This document shows, in pieces, positions 6,019 to 10,180 of a stretch of 10,180 nucleotides of DNA. Positions within the stretch are counted from its first letter, which is position 1; every line of letters begins with the position of its first letter. Position numbers and translations under genes: made by a program. The DNA is from Azoarcus sp. (lineage in GTDB: Bacteria; Pseudomonadota; Gammaproteobacteria; Burkholderiales; Rhodocyclaceae), in assembly GCA_031258035.1 (NCBI GenBank), contig JAIRNL010000176.1:1-10180 (forward strand). Direction: 5' to 3'. The notes below the pieces were generated by a model that was not told the DNA's origin, ran no database searches, and saw nothing but the letters and a program-made list of their open reading frames with translations.

Positions 6019-6336
6019 TCAGGCGGCCTCTTCCGCCGCCCGCCCGGCGGCGACGATCGCCGCATGCAGGACGGAAGCCGTTTCGTCCCGCCCCTCCCCG
6101 GCCATCAGGCGGGCAAGCCGCTCGTCGTCGAAGCGGAAACGCGGAATCAGCGCCGGGTTGTCAGCTATTCTGACCAGTTGGGCCACCGACAGGTTTTCGA
6201 TGAAATCAGCCAGTTCCTTGCCGATCCCGAGCCGGAACAGCGCCGTTTCCCGGTCGCTGCGCAGCATTTTCTGGGACAGCATCAGGTAAGCGGTGTTCAG
6301 TTCGCAAATCTCGCGCTGAAAATCGGGGTGTTTCAT
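6019..6336 (-). CDS. flhD: Flagellar master regulator subunit FlhD
   Basis: FlhD is the partner of FlhC in the FlhD4C2 activator at the top of the flagellar cascade. The 105-residue, mainly helical protein aligns end to end with enteric FlhD. It has an INxxYLxLxQ-like start (LNTAYLMLSQKML at 13-25), the conserved FRLGI block at 34-38, and an FRFD motif at 67-70 within a helix-turn-helix-like region. The position of the enteric inter-subunit Cys65 is Pro65 here, so that disulfide cannot form. The ATG at 6336 is preceded by GAAAGG about 12 bases away, a rather long spacing. The same GAAAG can pair with CTTTTC just before the start, so the site may be partly masked. A nested dyad (6361-6394) lies just upstream. 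It is the first gene of flhDC, 160 bases after the GGDEF-protein gene. Confidence 0.95.
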   Translation of the reverse strand: MKHPDFQREICELNTAYLMLSQKMLRSDRETALFRLGIGKELADFIENLSVAQLVRIADNPALIPRFRFDDERLARLMAGEGRDETASVLHAAIVAAGRAAEEAA

Positions 6337-6360
6337 CGAAAAGTTTCGCCTTTCAAGGGA

Positions 6361-6394
6361 ATGCTGTCTTCAACTTAAAGTAAGTTCTCAGCAT
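6361..6394. repeat. Nested inverted repeat upstream of flhD
   Basis: An outer pair, ATGCTG (6361-6366) with CAGCAT (6389-6394), encloses an inner pair, AACTTA (6372-6377) with TAAGTT (6381-6386), which has a three-base centre. Together that is 12 paired bases with an uneven internal loop. It ends 24 bases before the flhD start codon, in an AT-richer patch of a GC-rich region. It could be a leader stem-loop or an operator for a regulator of flhDC. No clear -10/-35 promoter was recognised around it. Confidence 0.5.
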
Positions 6395-6496
6395 CCGCAA
6401 GTCGAATATTTCACGCAAACATCGGGCGGGAGCATGGACTTCCGTCATAAGGTGCGGGAATTCACGGCCCCCCGCGCCGGAAGATCGCCGGATGGC

Positions 6497-8455
6497 TCAG
6501 GCATCCCTGGCTGCATCGCCCTCCGAGGCGACCTGGTCGCGCCCCCGCTTCTTGGCCAGCAAAACGGCATGATCGGCCTTCTTGACCAGTTCATTGACAT
6601 CGGACATCGTGTCGTCTTCCACCGCCACCCCCACGCTGATCGTCAGGCGCAACACATCGCCGCCGGTCTCGATCGTGAGCCGCCTGGTTTCTTCGCGCAG
6701 GCGCTCGCCGCAAGCCCGTACCTCTTCCAGCGAAGTCTCCGGGCAGATCACCAGGAACTCGTCGCCGCCCGTGCGGCAGATCACATCCTTGCCGCGCAGA
6801 CCCATGCGCAGGGCATCGGAAGCCTGTCGCAAGACCATGTCACCGGTATCGTGTCCGTAAACATCGTTGATCTGCTTGAAATCGTCGATGTCGATGACCA
6901 TGCAAGCCAGGGGACGCCCATGGCGCTGCGCCGCCGACCATTCCTGCTGCATGCGCTCGTGCGAATAGCGGCGGTTGGGCAGCCCGGTGAGCGCGTCGGT
7001 GAGCGCGGCTTCCTGCAAGCAACGGTTGGAAATAGCCAGCTCGGAGACGAAATGCCGCAGTTCCTCGCGCTCATGCTCCAGTTCCTGCTGCAACTGCACG
7101 ATGCGGCGCGCCGCGTTCAGCCGCGCCAGCAGCATCCGGGAACCCGCGGGCTTGGTGAAAAAATCGTCCGCCCCGGCTTCGAGAACGGCAATATGCGTCA
7201 CGTCGTCGGCAGGCAGCAGCAGCAGGATGTATATGGCGCGCCCGATGCGCGAAGCGCGCAGGGTCTTTATCAGGCGCCCGGCGTGCAGGGGATCGTCGCC
7301 GCCGTCGAGCACCAGCATGTGCGGCTGCACATCGAGCACCTGCTCCATGACGGCGCCGAGGCCGCCGCATTCAAACACACGGATACCGACGCCATGCAGC
7401 ACCTTCGCCACCCGCGCGCGCTCGGCGACATTCTTGTCGACCAGCAGCGCCCGCAAGCCGGGTTCCGCCACAATCGAGTGACCGGCTTCACGCCCGCCGC
7501 CCGACCGCCGCGGCGCCTGCCCGGATGCCGATTCGTCCGCTTCGCCGCCGCTCAGGGCCTCGAACGGGGGCAACACCGCTTCGCCGAACTGTAACAACCG
7601 GCTCCACTCGGCCCACTGCCGGGCGATCTCGTTGCAACTGTCGACGAACGCCTCGCGCGCGCACCCCATGTGCGCGGCCAGCCTCACGGCGCGCCCCATC
7701 AGCGTTTGCTGCTCGATCGGCATCCCCAGGCAAATCTCCGCCACGTTCCGGGCAAGGATCAGGCATTGCATCACAGTCATTTCCCGCTCATCGGCGGCAA
7801 AGGGCGCATCTCCCGGATGCTCGTGATAATGCACCGGCGCAGTGAAAACGGGCGGAATGCCCCAGTCCGTCAGCATGGCCGTTCCCAGCTCGGCGTGGGA
7901 CATCGCCAGCGCCTGCCGTTCCAGCGCCGTGAGATCGGTGCCAGGCTTGTCCGCCGCCTCGGCGAGCAGGCGGCCATACTTGACCGGATAGACGGTAGCC
8001 AACGCCAGTTCGCCGATTCGCGCCAACAGGCCGACGCTGAAAAGCTCGTCGGCGGCCACCAGGTGAACGCGCCCCGCCAATACCTGCATGGCAACCGCCA
8101 TGATCAGCGACGACGACCAGAAGTGCGTGTAATCGAACCCCGGGCAACTTCCCTTGCGGTAATTGGATAAAAGCGAAAAGCCGAGCACCATCGCGCGCAC
8201 GGCGGGCAACCCCACCACCATCAGCGCCTCCTGCACCGACACGATCGCGCGTTGCCGGAAAAGCATGCCGTTGGCCGCCTTTATCAACCTGCCGACGAAA
8301 GCCGGATCGCCCTTGATGACCCGAGCCAGATCGGCGATGGAAACGGTTTCATCCTGCGTCATGCGCATGACAGCCAACGCAACGCCGCGCGGCGATGGAA
8401 GGTGCCCGGTGGCCTTGATCTGTGCAAAACGGTTGAGGTCAATCGTCGAAGACAT
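6497..8455 (-). CDS. HDOD-REC-GGDEF protein, probable diguanylate cyclase
   Basis: A 652-residue cytoplasmic protein with three modules. Residues 8-290 look like an HDOD domain (opening with a short helix and LPSPRGVALAVMRM, with SHAELGTAMLTDWGIPP near 186-202). Residues 335-450 are receiver-like, with Asp340, the likely phospho-acceptor Asp384 in LVLDGG and Lys435 in FFTKPAG; the usual second acidic residue is Lys341. A helical linker (450-485, LQQELEHEREEL) leads to a GGDEF domain (486-640). This has the entry motif DALTGLPNRR, an intact active site RTGGDEF at 561-567 and an I-site RxxD at 554-557, so it should make c-di-GMP and be product-inhibited. The ATG at 8455 has a weak TGGAT upstream. 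It is read in the same direction as flhDC, 160 bases ahead of it, which suggests a role in the motile/sessile choice. There is no membrane segment. The family is clear; the physiological role is inferred. Confidence 0.93.
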   Translation of the reverse strand: MSSTIDLNRFAQIKATGHLPSPRGVALAVMRMTQDETVSIADLARVIKGDPAFVGRLIKAANGMLFRQRAIVSVQEALMVVGLPAVRAMVLGFSLLSNYRKGSCPGFDYTHFWSSSLIMAVAMQVLAGRVHLVAADELFSVGLLARIGELALATVYPVKYGRLLAEAADKPGTDLTALERQALAMSHAELGTAMLTDWGIPPVFTAPVHYHEHPGDAPFAADEREMTVMQCLILARNVAEICLGMPIEQQTLMGRAVRLAAHMGCAREAFVDSCNEIARQWAEWSRLLQFGEAVLPPFEALSGGEADESASGQAPRRSGGGREAGHSIVAEPGLRALLVDKNVAERARVAKVLHGVGIRVFECGGLGAVMEQVLDVQPHMLVLDGGDDPLHAGRLIKTLRASRIGRAIYILLLLPADDVTHIAVLEAGADDFFTKPAGSRMLLARLNAARRIVQLQQELEHEREELRHFVSELAISNRCLQEAALTDALTGLPNRRYSHERMQQEWSAAQRHGRPLACMVIDIDDFKQINDVYGHDTGDMVLRQASDALRMGLRGKDVICRTGGDEFLVICPETSLEEVRACGERLREETRRLTIETGGDVLRLTISVGVAVEDDTMSDVNELVKKADHAVLLAKKRGRDQVASEGDAARDA

Positions 8456-8471
8456 GGGAAATATCCAGTAA

Positions 8472-8490
8472 TGAGTTCACATTGAGTTCA
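8472..8490. repeat. Tandem 8-bp direct repeat with 11-bp period
   Basis: TGAGTTCA occurs at 8472-8479 and again at 8483-8490, three bases apart, so the copies lie on the same face of the helix. On the minus strand, TGAACTCA twice, the block ends 16 bases before the start codon of the GGDEF-protein gene. It may be a regulator binding site. Confidence 0.45.
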
Positions 8491-8632
8491 ATAAACAAAC
8501 CAGGCTGCCGCGCAGCGTATTGCAACTTCCAACGGAATATGCCACAACGCTTCCGGCTGTAAAACCCTTCCGGGAGGCTCGGTTTACCGCAATATGTGTC
8601 GTATGCCCGCCTGATAGAATGAAAACCGGAAT

Positions 8633-8654
8633 AAAAAAACCCGTGACATTCACG
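8633..8654 (-). terminator. Terminator-like hairpin and T-run on the minus strand
   Basis: The minus strand reads CGTGA, loop ATG, TCACG (8642-8654), then two G and seven T (8633-8639). The stem has only five pairs. No gene ends here on this strand, so it would act on a leader of the GGDEF gene or on antisense transcription from the lyase region, or mean nothing. Confidence 0.25.
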
Positions 8655-8677
8655 CCTGCCGCTCGAAACAAACCTGA

Positions 8678-8695
8678 AAGGGGTTTGCGCCCCTT
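8678..8695 (+). other. Hairpin in the lyase leader
   Basis: AAGGGG (8678-8683) pairs perfectly with CCCCTT (8690-8695) around a six-base loop, 67 bases before the lyase start. No T-run follows. Confidence 0.3.
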
Positions 8696-8761
8696 CCCGG
8701 ATTGCCACAACCGAACCGCCCGGCCCGAAAGGCAGGGTTCCAGACCAGGGAGCCGGTTCCC

Positions 8762-9778
8762 ATGATGAATACCCTGCCGCCCCGCGCCGCCCATCCGCGC
8801 GACGTCCTTTTCGCCAGCGAAAAACCCTTCCCCGCGCTGCCGGCGGTCGACCATTACGCCGGCGCCGAAAAGTTCCTGCGCAATGCACTCGCCCTGCAAC
8901 ATGAACTCGGCCCCGTATTCGACATCACCGGCGACTGCGAAGACGGCGCCCCCACCGGGGCCGAGGCCGAACACGCGGCGATGGTGGCCGCGCTCATAGC
9001 CAGCCCCGACAACCGCCATGGCCGCATGGGCGCGCGCATCCACGACATCACGCATCCGCATTGGCTGCGCGACCTCGAAATCCTGATCGCGGGCGCGGGA
9101 ACGCGGCTTGCCTTCATCACCCTGCCCAAGGCGCGCGGCGCGGCGGACGCAGCCAATCAGATCGCGGCATTGCGCGAGCTTGAAGCGCGCCACGGCATCA
9201 CCGCGCCCATCCCGGCACATGTCCTCATCGAAACCCATGGCGCGCTGCGCGAAGTCTGGCAAATCGCCGCCCTGCCCGGCGTGGAATCGCTCGATTTCGG
9301 CCTGATGGATTTCGTCTCCGCCCATCGCGGCGTCATTCCCGGCGCGGCGATGCGAAGCCCCGAGCAATTCCAGCACCCGCTGATCGTGCGCGCCAAGACC
9401 GAAATCGCCGCCGCCGCGCTCGCCAACGGACTGGTCCCCACGCACAACGTCAGCACCGAAATCGCCGACCTCGGACTCGTCGCCCAGGACGCCCGCCGCG
9501 CCCGCCGGGAATTCGGCTACCTGCGGATGTGGAGCATCCATCCGGGGCAAATCCGTCCCATCGTCTCGGCCATGCAGCCGGATCTCTCGGAAGTGGAAAC
9601 CGCCGCCGCCATCCTCATCGCCGCCCAGGATGCCTCGTGGGGACCGATACAGCGCCAACGCCATCTGCACGACCGGGCATCCTATCGCTATTACTGGAGC
9701 TTGCTCGAGCGGGCGCGCAGCACCGGCGTGACGCTCTCCGGCGAAATCATGCGGCGTTTCTTCGATCCGGCGCAGTAG
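8762..9778 (+). CDS. HpcH/HpaI aldolase / citrate lyase (CitE)-family protein, probable CoA-ester lyase
   Basis: A 338-residue TIM-barrel-type protein of the family that contains citrate lyase beta subunit and malyl-CoA lyases; these cleave or form C-C bonds in CoA thioesters with a divalent metal. Visible motifs are FDITGDCEDGAP at 53-64 (the usual acidic substrate loop), GARIHD at 90-95 near the usual Arg position, the metal-binding Glu157 in VLIET, Asp183 in FGLMDF and SIHPGQIRPI near 258-267. From about 290 there is an aromatic and basic C-terminal region (SYRYYWSLLERAR) beyond the core. The start at 8762 is chosen for AGGGAG nine bases upstream; an in-frame ATG at 8702 would add 20 residues without homology. 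It stands apart from the motility genes and has no pathway partner in the window. Its substrate cannot be told from sequence; malyl-CoA-like or methylmalyl-CoA-like esters are candidates. Confidence 0.88.
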   Translation: MMNTLPPRAAHPRDVLFASEKPFPALPAVDHYAGAEKFLRNALALQHELGPVFDITGDCEDGAPTGAEAEHAAMVAALIASPDNRHGRMGARIHDITHPHWLRDLEILIAGAGTRLAFITLPKARGAADAANQIAALRELEARHGITAPIPAHVLIETHGALREVWQIAALPGVESLDFGLMDFVSAHRGVIPGAAMRSPEQFQHPLIVRAKTEIAAAALANGLVPTHNVSTEIADLGLVAQDARRARREFGYLRMWSIHPGQIRPIVSAMQPDLSEVETAAAILIAAQDASWGPIQRQRHLHDRASYRYYWSLLERARSTGVTLSGEIMRRFFDPAQ

Positions 9779-9796
9779 CGCCCGCTCCGCCCGTCC

Positions 9797-10180
9797 TCAC
9801 CCCGTCTTGCGGGTACGCGCCGCCCCCTTGTCCGCCGCCGCGACGGCACCGCTTGCCGGCAAGGCAACGGCGGGGGTCTCTTCCGCCGCCGACGCATCAC
9901 CAGGGCTGCGCCGCACCACGGCATCCATTTCCAGCCTCTCCCCGCCCAGGCTGGCGGGCAAGGTCGCGCGCAGCATCACGCGCATGGCCCTACCGTCGAT
10001 AGGATCAAGCGGCTCGACCCGCGCCTCGATCCGGGGCAACCACGGCAGGAAAAACGCAATCGACTCCGGCCCCTCCTGTCGTTCCGCCGCCAGCGCCGGC
10101 ATCCAGGCCGCAGGCATCGCCGCCACGGATTTCAGCCAGTCCCGCCACGAATCACCCCAGTTGCGCCACAGCGCATTCCA
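9797..10180 (-). CDS. Unrecognised protein, C-terminal 127 residues (5' end outside window)
   Basis: The frame is open from the right edge to a TGA at 9797-9799, so the start is missing. The family is not recognised. The first visible residues form a striking pattern: Trp at visible positions 1, 5, 8, 12 and 15, a 4-3-4-3 spacing that would put all five on one face of a helix, with basic, acidic and polar residues between. After a Pro/Ala stretch comes a probable beta-rich part (IAFFLPWLPRIEARVEPL, then RAMRVMLRATLPA and RLEMDAVVRR). The last 40 residues are Ala-rich low complexity ending in a basic tail. No signal peptide or membrane helix is visible in this part. It converges on the lyase gene with 18 bases between stops. 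Coding is supported by the long open frame and third-position GC; function is unknown. Confidence 0.6.
   Translation of the reverse strand, partial: WNALWRNWGDSWRDWLKSVAAMPAAWMPALAAERQEGPESIAFFLPWLPRIEARVEPLDPIDGRAMRVMLRATLPASLGGERLEMDAVVRRSPGDASAAEETPAVALPASGAVAAADKGAARTRKTG

Larger units (their letters stand above)
8456..8761. other. Divergent intergenic region
   Basis: These 306 bases separate the HDOD-REC-GGDEF gene (minus) from the lyase gene (plus). No convincing coding sequence was seen. The region holds a tandem direct repeat (8472-8490), a terminator-like element read on the minus strand (8633-8654) and a six-pair hairpin (8678-8695). A TAGAAT at 8615-8620 on the plus strand resembles a -10 box but has no matching -35. 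It is somewhat richer in A and T than its surroundings. Confidence 0.6.

Noticed and set aside
8615..8620. TAGAAT as a sigma-70 -10 box for the lyase
   Set aside because: No recognisable -35 hexamer at 16-18 bases upstream; too weak to list as a promoter.
8702..8761. Earlier in-frame start for the lyase
   Set aside because: It adds 20 basic and Pro-rich residues without resemblance to the family, and the AGGGAG site fits 8762.
8520..8765. Plus-strand open frame of 81 codons in the divergent intergenic region
   Set aside because: No ribosome binding site, composition unlike the neighbouring genes, and it runs into the lyase start.
8477..9670. Minus-strand open frame of about 400 codons opposite the lyase
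   Set aside because: Mirror of the lyase gene, which has catalytic motifs and a good ribosome binding site; the mirror protein has neither.

Overview
The window is GC-rich bacterial DNA carrying a compact motility and chemotaxis locus. FlhD and FlhC both resemble the enterobacterial and betaproteobacterial master regulators, and the order flhDC-motAB-che is also typical of those groups. The GC-rich composition and the presence of CheV and an HDOD/GGDEF protein beside flhDC point to a betaproteobacterium, possibly of the Rhodocyclales type. That placement is inference; no rRNA or taxon-specific gene is present.

Layout. Almost everything lies on the minus strand, so transcription runs from high to low coordinates. 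First comes a three-domain HDOD-REC-GGDEF protein (6497-8455), then flhD (6019-6336) and flhC (5420-5977). After a gap with a terminator-like hairpin come motA (4412-5266), motB (3394-4395), cheR (2388-3368) and cheB (1711-2370), separated by only 16, 25 and 17 bases and so probably one operon. A 172-base gap with a good sigma-28 (FliA) promoter candidate follows, then two tandem cheV genes (546-1538 and 1-536, the second cut by the window edge). On the other side, an HpcH/HpaI (CitE-type) lyase is read divergently on the plus strand (8762-9778). It converges on an unrecognised gene that enters from the right edge (9797-10180, minus).

How the genes fit together. FlhD4C2 would switch on flagellar class II genes including fliA. 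FliA would then transcribe late genes such as the cheV pair and perhaps mot-che. MotA/MotB form the proton-driven stator. CheR and CheB set receptor methylation, and CheV proteins couple receptors to CheA and carry phosphorylatable receiver domains. The GGDEF protein has an intact catalytic motif and I-site and probably feeds c-di-GMP into the motile/sessile decision next to the flagellar master operon. cheA, cheW, cheY and cheZ are not in the window.

Most notable points: CheB is a stand-alone methylesterase with no receiver domain, beside two CheV proteins that have or should have one; nested dyads and direct repeats lie upstream of flhD, of the first cheV gene and of the GGDEF gene; and the partial gene at the right edge begins with a Trp-striped helix. 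No mobile elements, CRISPR arrays or RNA genes were seen.
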